Of a stretch of 64,000 nt of DNA, positions 1 to 11,020 are shown in pieces. The notes under the pieces are model-generated. The model did not search any database, was not told where the DNA came from, and saw nothing but the letters and a program-made list of their open reading frames with translations. How positions within the stretch are numbered: the stretch's first letter is position 1; every line of letters begins with the position of its first letter. The translations under genes and the position numbers were made by a program. Origin of the DNA: Haemonchus contortus (lineage: Eukaryota > Nematoda > Chromadorea > Rhabditida > Trichostrongylidae); NCBI GenBank assembly GCA_000469685.2, contig LS997564.1:3550940-3614939 (forward strand), given 5' to 3'.

Positions 1-396
1 AAATGGGAGAAGGGGACTATTTGTTCCTCTTGTAGTAGTTAGACGTACATTTAGTTAGAATCGAAAAATGCACTTTCACTCATAAAAGAACTTGTGAGTA
101 AGGAGTTGTAGAATAAGCAGCAGCAGCAGCACTTGCATCTGAAGGGCAAGAACGCAGGGAGTATAGCGAATACATGGAGATCATCGAATAGGAAGAGGGG
201 TTAGCCGCGACTATTGAACAGCTTAGAAACTTAAGTAACCTAAGCGAGCTAGAACATCAATGAATGACAGACCATAGGAGAGTATTCCTGTAGCAATCAG
301 TAGCGAAATACCACCGGTCGAGGAGAATATACTACATTTGGCAATGGGCCAAGAGACACGCACGTGACACGGGCCGGAGAGTCCCCTATATTTTTA
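1..396. other. Intergenic, nothing recognised
   Basis: No ORF with recognisable homology and no repeat that I can pair within the window. A short CAG-type trinucleotide run lies near 118-131. The stretch ends at the inferred left end of a MITE at 397. Confidence 0.5.
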
Positions 397-1384
397 ACCC
401 ATTGGCGACCGCGCCTTTTCAACGTGTCTGGCGTGTGGGGTCCGGGAACTTCTCCCCTAACACGGCGTCGCACACACCGCACCCGTCGCCTATCGCAGGA
501 TTGCGATGGAAGATTGGAGCGCGCAATTTGTGAGGTGGGGAGTCCTTTAAACATTTGAATTGGCTGGCCGCTCTTTTCAATTCCAATGCGGTCTTGATCG
601 TCGTTTATGTAGGAGGAGTCATTTTAATTTATCAAGTCTAATAAACATGAGAACTAAAAAGAAAAGGAAGAAAAAACGATCAAATCCGATGAAAAAGCAA
701 GCCAATCAACGAAAAATATCGCGTCCAGTCGATGGCGGGGTGAGTACGGTAGTTGCAATGGCATCTGCCGCATGCCGCAAGGGAGAATGCCGCGATAGGG
801 GAGAAGTTCCGTTACCCTGGCGTGTGGGACCGAGCGCGCTTTTCGCGGGCTGCTGCTGTGGCCCGCTGGCGGGCCACACGGTTCCAGGAGCAAGTCAATT
901 TCCTCGTAAGCATTTCCAGCCGGCGAAAAAGTTTTTTTAAATGTGGCATGTAAAGGTTGTAAGTCATACACACTATTTAGAGCTACGTTATAGCATCTAA
1001 TGTTGATTGTTCAAAGGGAGGTGAGAGTTTTTACCAGATCATTTGCAAATGCGGCTCTGTCTAGACACGATGCAGACAAGATGAGAATGGCATGTTTCGA
1101 ATCATCGGATACCTCAGCGAAGCCCCTTTGCATCCTTTTTACATTTTTTACATAAATTTGGTAACCTTTGGTTTTGCTCCTTTACCAATGCCCTCAGAAG
1201 TAACTTTGTTTCCTGTTATAAGTAAAGTTAGAAGGAAACGTTCCACGGACCACTGCCCGTCAAGATTCCATAGTAGGTCATAAAACTGCTCGATACGTGA
1301 AAGGGTCAAAAAAATCGAAAATGAATGTTATACATGGAAAATAATACTGTGGCCCGTATACGGGCCACGCGGTCGTCGATGGGT
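397..1384. mobile_element. Candidate MITE with ACCCAT termini, hosting a nested MITE
   Basis: The left end (ACCCATTGGCGACCGCG, from 397) and the reverse complement of the right end (ACCCATCGACGACCGCG, ending at 1384) agree at 15 of 17 bases. Both are flanked by TA (395-396 and 1385-1386), as expected for a Tc1/mariner-type nonautonomous element. A second MITE (438-817) sits inside with its own 9-bp duplication, so it arrived later. Two GC-rich palindromes (GGCCCGC-type near 858-876 and 1351-1369) lie inside. No transposase is visible. Only the termini support the call, since no second copy is present here. Confidence 0.45.
438..817 (+). mobile_element. MITE with 9-bp target duplication, copy 1
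   Basis: A 380-bp nonautonomous DNA transposon. The left end reads GGGTCCGGGAACTTCTCCCC and the inverted right end reads GGGTAACGGAACTTCTCCCC. It is flanked by a perfect 9-bp direct repeat, TGGCGTGTG (429-437 and 818-826). A second copy at 22576-22992 in opposite orientation has the same ends and its own 9-bp duplication. A 9-bp duplication with GG-starting ends fits Merlin or Mutator-like superfamilies; the sequence does not decide between them. There is no transposase, and the small ORFs across it are incidental. Confidence 0.85.
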
Positions 1385-1420
1385 TAAATGCGATCCTCGA
1401 AGGGCTGTAAACAAGGAGAG

Positions 1421-1474
1421 ACAAGATCAAAAACCATTTGTACGAGCCCCTGGTTGTTTGGTTTTTGATCTTGT
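1421..1474. repeat. Perfect 16-bp hairpin
   Basis: ACAAGATCAAAAACCA (1421-1436) is followed by its exact reverse complement (1459-1474) with a 22-nt loop. Function is unknown. It may be a decayed foldback element. Confidence 0.6.
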
Positions 1475-1876
1475 TCTTCTTTGTTTTCAACCCCTCGATC
1501 GACCGTCTGCCGCCCTCCTCCCCTCTAGCACTGCCTCGTTCACGCCGGCCGGCGGACTATGAAAGCAGCCATCGACCTCTCTTCTTTCGCAAACTTGCCC
1601 GATCTCTTTGATGATGAAAAGCCTAGGGCTCTCCTAGTTCTCGTATTAAAGTTGACCTGCCGCCTGCGCTCTCTCAGCTTAAAAATCTCTGGTCCGAGAA
1701 AACAGAAGCTATTGATTATCAGCGAAACACACACACAGGCAGGCACACTTCGTGCATTGGTTCATTCGCACTTATTCTAACTTTACTGCATGTTTTAACT
1801 CGAAGTACGCTCATTTTATCACGTCCTATACAAGCCCCCCCCCCCACCACCCCCACCCCTCGCTCGATAGGTCCCC

Positions 1877-1991
1877 GTCCACGATTTGGCGAGCGACCAG
1901 TCGTGCGACCAGTTGCGCGACCGGTCGCGGACCTATCAAGCGAGCGACCGAGCGGCCAGTCGCGCGATCGGTCGCCCGCCAAATCGTGGAC
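1877..1991. repeat. Short GC-rich foldback (115 bp)
   Basis: The ends GTCCACGATTTGGCG (1877) and its inverse (ending at 1991) form a near-perfect terminal inverted repeat. The interior is a degenerate tandem of GCGACC/GGTCGC units, so the whole piece can fold. It follows a C-rich run at 1836-1860. A 17-bp direct repeat, GGACTATGAAAGCAGCC, occurs at 1554-1570 and again at 1988-2004, overlapping the right end. Confidence 0.6.
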
Positions 1992-2079
1992 TATGAAAGC
2001 AGCCGTTAGCTTCTACCACCTACCATCGGTGTATTAGATCTGCTACTCGTGCGAAATTTGAGCGAATCAGTAATTTTCG

Positions 2080-2575
2080 CGTGCGCCCCACCTGTTAAAG
2101 GCGTATCAGGGCGGGCCGGCATTCCTGGCAGCGCCACTACTGCCGTCTCTATTCCTAGCAAATTTGAATGCCTCAGGTGCAAATTGCCGATTTCATGCTC
2201 GCCCCGCCCAGAGTCGAGTCCTGCCACTCAGCATTAGTGCTACCATTCTGCCAATCATGTCATCTGTCCTATTAATTTTTAATGCTTTAGGTGTACGAGA
2301 ACCAGAGTTGCAAATTTCCACTCAAACCCCGCACACACTGGAAGGAGTCCGGCCTGCCACCCACCATAAGTGTTACCATCTTGCGGCCTGTACTGCTACC
2401 AAGTTCGAACGCTCTAGGTGCACGGGAATAGTTATGATTTTCCGCTCAAACACTTATTTTGCGAAAACCCCGCCTCTGTGGGCGGAGTCCACTCTTGCCA
2501 CCCACCACAAGTGTTCCCTTCCTGTCTTCCGTACTGCTACCAATTTTGACGCTCGGGAACAGGAGTTATGAACTT
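2080..2575 (+). repeat. Diverged tandem repeat block
   Basis: Several decayed units share phrases such as CTGCTACCAANTT, GCTCTAGGTGCACG, CGCCTCTGTGGGCGGAG and CCACCCACCATAAGTGTT. A related piece on the other strand lies at 58560-58760. The ORFs across the block are repeat translations without a recognisable domain. An AC-rich low-complexity run follows at 2580-2630. Confidence 0.55.
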
Positions 2576-2579
2576 CCGG

Positions 2580-3339
2580 TCAGATACATACACATACACA
2601 AGAACATACATATACACACTCACAATAACAGACATAGTGGATTCTGTAAGCAGGATAGTCGAAAGTCAGTTTCTATGGCGAGGTCTACATTTACGCCTTC
2701 TCATACCACGATCACACTGCGAGAAAGCTCGTAGTTCTCCACGTCCTTACGCCCGACCATTACACCGAGGAGAATCATGCTGTCCAGAAAGAAAAAAAGC
2801 CAGCTTCATAAATCAATAACAGTGCGTGAAGAAACTGCCATCGAAGCCATTTTCAAACGACGAACGAGTTCCGCACGATAAGAGTCCCTGACATTCAATC
2901 GGTGAACCACCTGTAGGGTGCACTAAGTTGGTAGAGGGGAGGGGTATGGGCGATAGTCCAAAGTCCACATTTCTTAACTGCGCCCGCATGAGACCCAACC
3001 GGGATAGAACAGGTAAAAGGTAAAAAAAAATCATGCTAGTAACATGGAGAAGCATTCAAAGTTCAAAGCTGACTGGATTCAGCCACCCAAACCCATAAAA
3101 CGAAGAGGAAGAGGTTGCACGAAATATAAAGGGGAATGAACATGTTTAGAGATGAATAATCATCGGGGAAAGGCAAGAAGAACATTAACATAACACTCAT
3201 AAACGAAGTGAATAATGACTGAATGCTGGTGAGCTGAATCTTGTTAAAGTAGTAATGGAAACTTCGCTCTCCAGTTCAAATGAAAGTGGTTCTCAAATGG
3301 AGGGGACCAATATAAACTCATAGTGAAGCTCATTTTAAA
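2580..3339. other. Intergenic, nothing recognised
   Basis: AC-rich at the left and AT-rich after that. No coding or repeat signature was identified up to the foldback that begins at 3340. Confidence 0.5.
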
Positions 3340-6246
3340 AGGATTGAAGAAGAACATAGAGCGAAAAATGGAAAAAGAATGACATTAACTCGGAAGAAAG
3401 GATTTTCCCGAGTGGCTTCAATCTTTTATGACAAACGTTTGACTTTGATGACAGTTAGGTATCCATAACAATCCCATACGGTGGCGGTACAGTCGCTAGC
3501 TACCCCTAGCAACCTAACCTTAGAAAAGATAATGGTAAATTTTAAAAAGATAGCAAAGGAAAATCAAGAGTGAAGTATCCAAATTAATGCTTAGTTTTCA
3601 AGTGTGATGAAAAGTTACCAAAAGGATCAACACGACAGCGATTTCTCCTATTTACATGAAACACAACCGCCAAAAATATGAAAAAAACAGAGAGCAATCA
3701 CTTATATACGTCATGAACATGAGAAACGATAAAATAATTCCGTAAATACAACCTAAAAGCAACAAAATTCTATCATTTTATTGAAAATCGATTATTTAGG
3801 TAAAGAAAATCAAATAGTTGCGGCGAGGCGATTCCACCGGCGGGCTTCGCGCCGTTCAAAACGGCATTGGGCGCGGAAGCCAATGCTTCGTTAGAGCTAA
3901 TGCGAAAGTTCTCGAGGAAAGCCTTCGGTTATTTCGTGTTTTTAGCAGTCCAGCCTTTATTGTGGGAATCTTAGTAGCCAAAAGCATCGCTCCTACGCCA
4001 TACCCAATGGCGTATGTGCTCCATTAAGCTAGGCCTTTTATTCACTTTGTTTCTACAACAGAAACATAGGAAATATATGCCAGTACAACAGTTCTCTCAA
4101 CGAGTACAACGGTTCTTTCAACAATCTCTACTATTTCGAGTAGAAGTCGAGGTAAGGTGAAGGTAAGCAACTCGTCCTTAGGAATGTTAATGCTTAGTCC
4201 CCATGATTGCGTATAAGGTTCAACAAGGGCTAACCTACTACACATTTCGATGGTTCTCATTCGTAAAAACGTTTCCCAGAAAGCGTCAAAGATAGAAAAA
4301 ATCAAACTTGTTTTAACTTGATGTTTAGTAAAATTTCGAGCTTGAAACCAGAAATTCGAGAAATTCCATTCGAATATGAGCTTCAAGAAAAGTCTCGTCG
4401 TTAAGTCGTTACTGTCAAAAGAATTTCTTTTCGACAGTAACCATGCGAGCAGAAATGAGAGTTCACCGAGTCTCGTTTAAGAGGGCAAGTGTTCAGATCC
4501 GTTCCAGCATAGGGAAATTTTCCTCCTTCAATAGGCCATTTCGCTGGACAAAACTGCAAAAGACAAGAACTTTGAATGTTTTTTCATATATCCGCTCTTA
4601 ACACTTCTCTGATACGTGCGTTTATATTATCCCATCCTTTCACGTATGATTTGAGCTCAGGTTTGGTCAAGGTTCCGTCGTGACTTCCTACTGTAGGATC
4701 AGTTTCCGAGGGGAATTGAAGTAAAAGTGCCCAGAAATGAAAGCCTGCTACGGGATCCCGGCTTTTACAGCAGGAGAGCTGTGGGTGTCGGCTCGAACGA
4801 CTGGTCGTGACGCAACCGGGAGGCTACCCGCCTGTCCGAATTTTCTTCCGTGATAGAACTGCTTCAGGTCATCGGCCAGTGTCTAACATCACATCTTTCA
4901 ATTCTCACCCAAAAATATAAATTTTAAAACTAATTTTTTGTATTGTATAAGCTCGACACTTCCTAATACGCAACAATTCATGAATAACGAACCGATGTTC
5001 CGCCTGACGTGATAGTCTTCTCAAAGGCCATAGTTTCACCTTTGAAGCGAACAGAATCCTAACTGGCTGCCGTCTGGGATATGGTTCGCTTCAAAGGTGG
5101 AACCCTGACCAATGAAGAAATCGTGAAAACAGTTAGTATTTCAACCTAAAAATTTCTTAGAGCCCCAAAATTTAACAGTTGCTTTTTGAAGACTTTTCTT
5201 GAAGCTCATATTCGAATGGAATTTCTCGAATTTCTGGTTTCAAGCTTGAAATTTTACAAAACATCAAGTTAAAACAAGTTTGATTTTTTCTCTCATTGAC
5301 GCTTTCCGGGAAACGTTTTTACGAATGAGAACTATCGAAATGTGTATTAGGTTAGCCCTTGTTGAACCTTTTACGCAATCATGGGGACTAAGCATTAAAA
5401 TTCCTTAAGGACGAGTTGCTTACCTTCACCTTACCTCGACTTCTACTCGAAATAGTAGAGATTGTTGAAAGAACTGTTGTACTCGTTGAGAGAACTGTTG
5501 ACTGGCATATATTTCCTATGTTTCTGATGTAAAACCGAAGTGAATAAAAGGCCTAGCTTAATGGAGCACTTACGCCATTGGGTATGGCGTAGGAGCGATG
5601 CTTTTGGCTACTAAGATTCCCACAATAAGGGCTGGACTGCTAAAACACGAAATAACCGAAGGTTTTCCTCAAGAACTTTCGCATTAGCTCTAACGAAGCA
5701 TTGGCTTCCGCGCTCCAATGCCGTTTTGAACGGCGCGAAGCCCGCCGGTGGAATCGCCTCGCCGCAACTATTTGATTTTCTTTACCTAAATAATCGATTT
5801 TCAATAAAATGATAGAATTTTGTTCCTTTTAGGTTGTATTTACGGGATTATTTTATCGTTTCTCATGTTCATGACGAATATAAGTGATTGCTCTCTGTTT
5901 TTTTCGTATTTTTGGCGGTTGTGTTTCATGTAAATAGGAGAAATCGCTGTCGTGTTGATCCTTTTGGTAACTTTTCATCACACTTGAAAAGTAAGCATTA
6001 ATTTGGATACTTCACTCTTGATTTTCGTTTGCTATCTTTTTCAAATTTACCATTATCTTTTCTAAGGTTAGGTTGCTAGGGGTAGCTAGCGACTGTACCG
6101 CCACCGTATGGGATTGTTATGGATACCTAACTGTCATTAAATTCAAACATTTGTCATAAAAGATTGAAGCCACTAAGGAAAATCCTTTCTTCCGAGTTAA
6201 TGTCATCCTTTTTCCATTTTTCGCTCTATGTTCTACTTCAGATCCT
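3340..6246. mobile_element. Large foldback (2.9 kb inverted repeat)
   Basis: The left arm (3340-4395) and right arm (5190-6246) are about 1.06 kb each and reverse complements with few mismatches and small indels. Both carry the block around the ACCGGCGGGCTTCGCGCCG phrase (near 3836 and 5745) and the ACAGTTAGGTATCCATAAC phrase (3450, 6118). The spacer (4396-5189) is single-copy apart from a small hairpin. The ORFs in the arms (3818-4027, 4042-4386) have no recognised domain. Candidate origins are a nonautonomous foldback transposon, a hairpin cassette or an inverted segmental duplication. Target duplications were not identified. Confidence 0.85.
5033..5103. repeat. 20-bp hairpin in the foldback spacer
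   Basis: GTTTCACCTTTGAAGCGAAC (5033-5052) pairs with 5084-5103 at 19 of 20 positions across a 31-nt loop. It is nested inside the spacer of the large foldback, so the locus can form a hairpin within a hairpin. No tRNA or ribozyme core was recognised. Confidence 0.7.
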
Positions 6247-9200
6247 CTTATCTAGTGAGCCTGTTGCTGTAAAAACGAGAAGGAATAGAGTTAAAAAAGT
6301 TTTTTCGCTCTCGGTGGCTAATGGTCAACGAAGTCTCTCCAAGACGGAACGAGGATTCGACGTTCCCCATGACGGGCATATCTGCATGCTCAGTTTCGAT
6401 GTCGCGGCCAGGGTTTTCCTGCAATACGCTGAGAGCCCAGTTTCACGCTCGACAGTTGTTACGTGTCGAAAACGCTCATCGCAAGGGATCTGGTCAGTGG
6501 ACTGCCGTATCCTGCCAAAAATTTTCCTGTGGATTGTGTCATTAAGGCGGCCATGGTGATCTCCATTTAGATCCCACCCGGCTCTGTAGCACTGAAGGCG
6601 CAGCGGATACTCAATTTGGATGACAAGCCGATCGACCCACGTGCTCTTGGTTCCGCGTATATCTTCTTCAGGAGTGAGTGTGCTCTCGTCAGCAATGCGG
6701 CACGAGCGATTGAACTTGCAACGATTATGCGTCACGGGTCCTCAGCACAAAGATGGCTTGCGGTGCCAAAAAGGGTTTTCGAATTAGTTTGACTGACGAC
6801 AAGGAAAATCGATTGGAATGAGTTTGCTTCTAGTGCAATGCTGGACCGTATTCACAATCGGATTCTTTTGGTAGTACCCATGGTACTTCGACGAATGGCT
6901 TGGATGACGGGTGGTAGTTGCACTCGTGTATTCTTCTACGGCGACTTCTAGGCAATCAAGACTAAGATGGACAGCCTCTTCACAGATATTCTCGGAGCAG
7001 TAGTAGTGATTTTGCACCAGAGGAGCCACGTAAGGTCACTGCTTGGCTTGCTATCATTTCGGTTATAAACCTCCGGACGATCTAGGGGCACACGTAAATT
7101 TGGTGAATGGGCCGAGTACAGTAAATGTTGTCACCTGGGAACACGCTACTACTAAAATGCGCGGTAATAGTGCCAGTTATGTCGCACAGCAGCAGAAGCA
7201 CACAACCTTGATAGTGGACCATTGCAACAGAATATTGGTGTTATGGATACTCGAGCCGCCTGAGCTGCTGTGGGGATCATGAAAAATGAAGAGGAGTGGA
7301 TGTCCGGGGATTCCACACATCTCTTTTACCAATTCCTGCGGGCTCGGTTGAAGCTTATGATATCTTTGGAGGAACTTACCTTGACACCATTTAGAGCGCA
7401 TGAAAGGAAGGAGCATGGACAGCCGGTTTTCTTAAAGGGTAGTTCAAATACAAGCCAAGGTGTCGGTAACCGTAAACATAGGAAAAGAGTACTGTGCAGA
7501 CTTAGAGACAAGATGAGAGCTGCCACCTATAAAATGCAGGAGTTGTAAGTTGATGGGAGCGTTGTAGCCATGGGATAAAACCATAGCCTTCCGTCGCCCT
7601 GGCATGCGAAATGAAAAAAAGAGAAAATAAAAAGGATTTTTCCTTTTTGTGTTTCGATGTTAGTTAGAAGATCAAAATGGGAGAGCACGTATCGATTTCA
7701 TGTCGATGCGCGGTTCCCGCCTAAATTTAGGTAAGTAATAGTCAACTCCAATTGAGGGATCGATTCGGATTTAGAGCATCGAAAGGCACCCAGGATGCGG
7801 CAGCAGCGCTACCTTAATTTTTTAAATTTCTTTACTGTATTATTGTCGTCGTGTTTTTTTGTAATTTTGCTTCTAATAAAGTGTCTATTGGCATTTTTTT
7901 TACTTTTGACTCTATTTCGATCCAATTGGTCAAGTACTAACATTTATACTTAAGTCCCAATAGCGGAAATCTTTGCTGTTTGTGCTGGGTTTCTAGACAT
8001 CTTCTAAGCTGCCGTAATGGTTCCCTGATATAATTCTAACTAGGTGCCGATTGTAGTCGCGCATCATCGACCGGCATGGACTGCAGACTGTGTTCCCTTT
8101 GAACTAAATATGAGCAAACCACCATCGATTTGCATCTTGCCTTTTCTTTTCTCCCTTTTTGTTTTTTCCACTATAAACTCGACTCGACTTCAAAAAACAT
8201 TCCTTCTCATCTCTCACCCTCTCGTTACTTCAAACCTTGCTAACCACGATTTTCTTGATTTTGTCAATCTTATCACTTCTTGCTCTCCAGCAGGATCCTT
8301 ATGCAGAGGTTTCATACAATACTGGAACCCCTGACTTTATGTAATAATTGTTAACCTTTCTCTCGTTTTCCGTATTGAAGCACAGTGCTACCTTTGCACA
8401 GCTTAATCGATAAAGAAAATTTGCTTAGAACTAATCGAATCCACTCCCAGTACACCACAAGCTCTACAAGATTCCAAAGTCTTGTGGTCATGTGGTCATC
8501 AAGAAAAGGATGTCCTATGCAGAAACTTATTGAAGCTCTCAAGATGAATCGATAAATAAGAGGCTAGCCACTAGCAAGGAAATTTTGGTAAGTGCCAGGG
8601 TTCGATTCTGATGAGGAGAGCAATTGTCAATGGGTAGAAGCGTGAAACCCAAAAAGGGATGATTTGTAGAGATTTTCTTTTTTTAGTAAGAGAGCTTCTA
8701 GCGAGCAGTTAATCATCAGTTCCGCTTTTCATACCCCTACCTACTTCTTCCTTCCCAGTTCGATCCTTGTTTTCGAGGGTTTGATGTAGCTATAGGCAAG
8801 GATATGTTTCGGCGACGGCGATGTCGTAAGTCATTCTCTTGAGGAGCTGGGGTTGATGCGAGGCTGAACCCAGCTCTTGCTTCATTGCTTCAGAAAATGT
8901 AGTGTAAGAATTCGAAACTATCGAATATACTGGAAATGGCTGAGTTCTTTTCGAAGGATCCCAAAGCAGGAAATAGAATGATAGAGTTTCTGTGCACTTT
9001 CACGATTCTCATATCGAAGGTAAGACACTGAACTATAGCAGGCATGGGTCGAATACGAACTTAGCAGAAGTATTGGAAATGATTCCATCTCCAACGTTTG
9101 CTGAACACCTCCCCGGAATATTCATCCACTTGCCCTGCACTTATCCATCTAGAAAATGCGTCGTAATAGGGAAGTTAGAGGTATCCAATGGATTCTGTTG

Positions 9201-10990
9201 TAAGTTCCTCCCTTGCTTCGCAGTGAAAAACGGATTCGCTCACTATAGCGGATTACGACGCAAAAGCTCGATTTCAGTGGAACATTACTGCTGGCAGTCA
9301 CAGTTTTTTATCATTTTGATATGGCAGAGATAGGCAATGTTATTCTAAATAAGCCATATGGTCACAGCTCCGATCTATTCAGTGATTCTTCTTTGAAAAC
9401 TAATTTTGGGTAAAATATCGACCTCCTTCCACACCAAGGATGTGTTGAGCAGGGCACTATCGACTATGGGCTGGGATCGTGGACGGATGACAACGCTATG
9501 CGAATGAAGGGGACGATCCGTCAGAGAGCAAGAGCTTTAGGCATGAAAGGAAAACGTTAGATTGAGCCAGCCTTTACATTTTTTGCTACTTTTATGATTC
9601 TTCCCGCTCGCACTCTAGAAGATTCTGTGCTAATCTAAGAACTTGGAACCATGTTTGGCAGATAACACGTAACTTGTGGGAGGAAACGCGAATTTTTCTT
9701 CAAACAGACTTTCCCTTTTTGGAGGAAACAGGTTGGCGGCGGATCTTGTAGAGAACTAGCGAGCCCTTCATTCACTGGCTCGATCCAGGCTTAGACGAAC
9801 GATTCAACGAAAGAATTGTGCTGGGTCTTGCCACAACTCTCCGCCAACCCCACTAACGCCAACGGATCCTGTCTTTCCAGATGTCGTTCCTCCTGCACTT
9901 TCCACTGGACGACTCCTCAATTTCCTGCTCCTGCCTCTCAAATTTCTCGCAAGACGCGAAGGTCGTGAGACGATTGGCGAGCAGCCCATCTAGAAAGGTC
10001 TACGCCATCTATTTCTCAGAGGACTGGTAAAGGTTAATTAGAAACTCTCTGATTGTTACTTGAGTTGGGTGCTGGACTGAGCGGACTCCGAAAAAATCGA
10101 TGTTGAAACGGGTGGAGACGGCTGTGGGGTGTGCATTTTTTTTATCGGGCTGATACGGTACCGATCTACCTGATCTACCTGACCTACCATCGAGTTCTTC
10201 CTCCGGTTGTTGAGCGGTAGACTGTTCTGGCCACTAAGGCCCTCTAGTATGAAGCTTTTCTTCGGTGATATAAGTTGGATAAACAAAGTTCTTGGGCTAC
10301 TAGTGGTTCAAAAATAGAAAAGTTTCACACCCATTGACTCTTGATCACCACGTCGATCGTTTCTTGGCGGGCTGAGGGGAACGAATCAATTCGGTTGCCT
10401 CCATCATGTTGTAGAACATGGTGTTCCAGACATTTTTCTTCTTTATTTTCTTGCTAACCTCTAACTGACTGTCTCCTGCTGATATTAATCCTGACTTTCT
10501 GTTCCGCTTTACTCCATCTGCTCAGAAGTAACTACCAAACCAGAACCACAGTATCTTTTCCTTCCATCTTTTTTGCCTAGTACTGGGGAGAGTAATGTAG
10601 TGTGCTGCTCAGTCGGTGATAATATCGTTTGATAGCTCACTCTCTCTCGCTTAAGTTCACTCTCCGAATCTTTTTTTGGGAACAACATTCCATTTCTATA
10701 GAGAAAGGCAATTGGAATTCTTCGCGTTAACCGTTCCTGGATAATAATAGTTTAATAGCAACACAATTTTCAATTGATGAAAAGTTTCATTATCAAGGTA
10801 GCTATTACCTCCATTTACAGATCGTGGCAACGGAGAGCCGCCATCTAGGTGATTGGGAAATGGGTTTCGACCAATATGGACGACCAATACGGACATGTAC
10901 ACTGCGCTGTTCACAGAGTACATTACAAACGATCTGCTCGACCGATGACGTCAGGAATGTATTCTCAGGGGTCTAGTGTGCCAGTACAAA
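6247..10990. other. Long region without a recognisable gene
   Basis: ORFs of up to 136 codons occur (6325-6735 on minus; 7270-7548 and 8992-9333 on plus) but none has a domain, repeat or exon pattern I recognise. Base composition is ordinary. The 6325-6735 minus ORF is the best candidate for an old gene or transposon piece because it is long and fairly rich in Arg and Cys, but I assign no function. Confidence 0.5.
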
Positions 10991-10993
10991 TTA

Positions 10994-11020
10994 TTAGGTT
11001 GGCAAGAAAGTCCTGCGACA
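10994..11020 (+). repeat. Solitary mariner-like terminal repeat
   Basis: A TA dinucleotide is followed by TTAGGTTGGCAAGAAAGTC, which resembles the terminal repeat of mariner elements. I found no matching inverted end within several kilobases, so this is a remnant. Confidence 0.5.
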
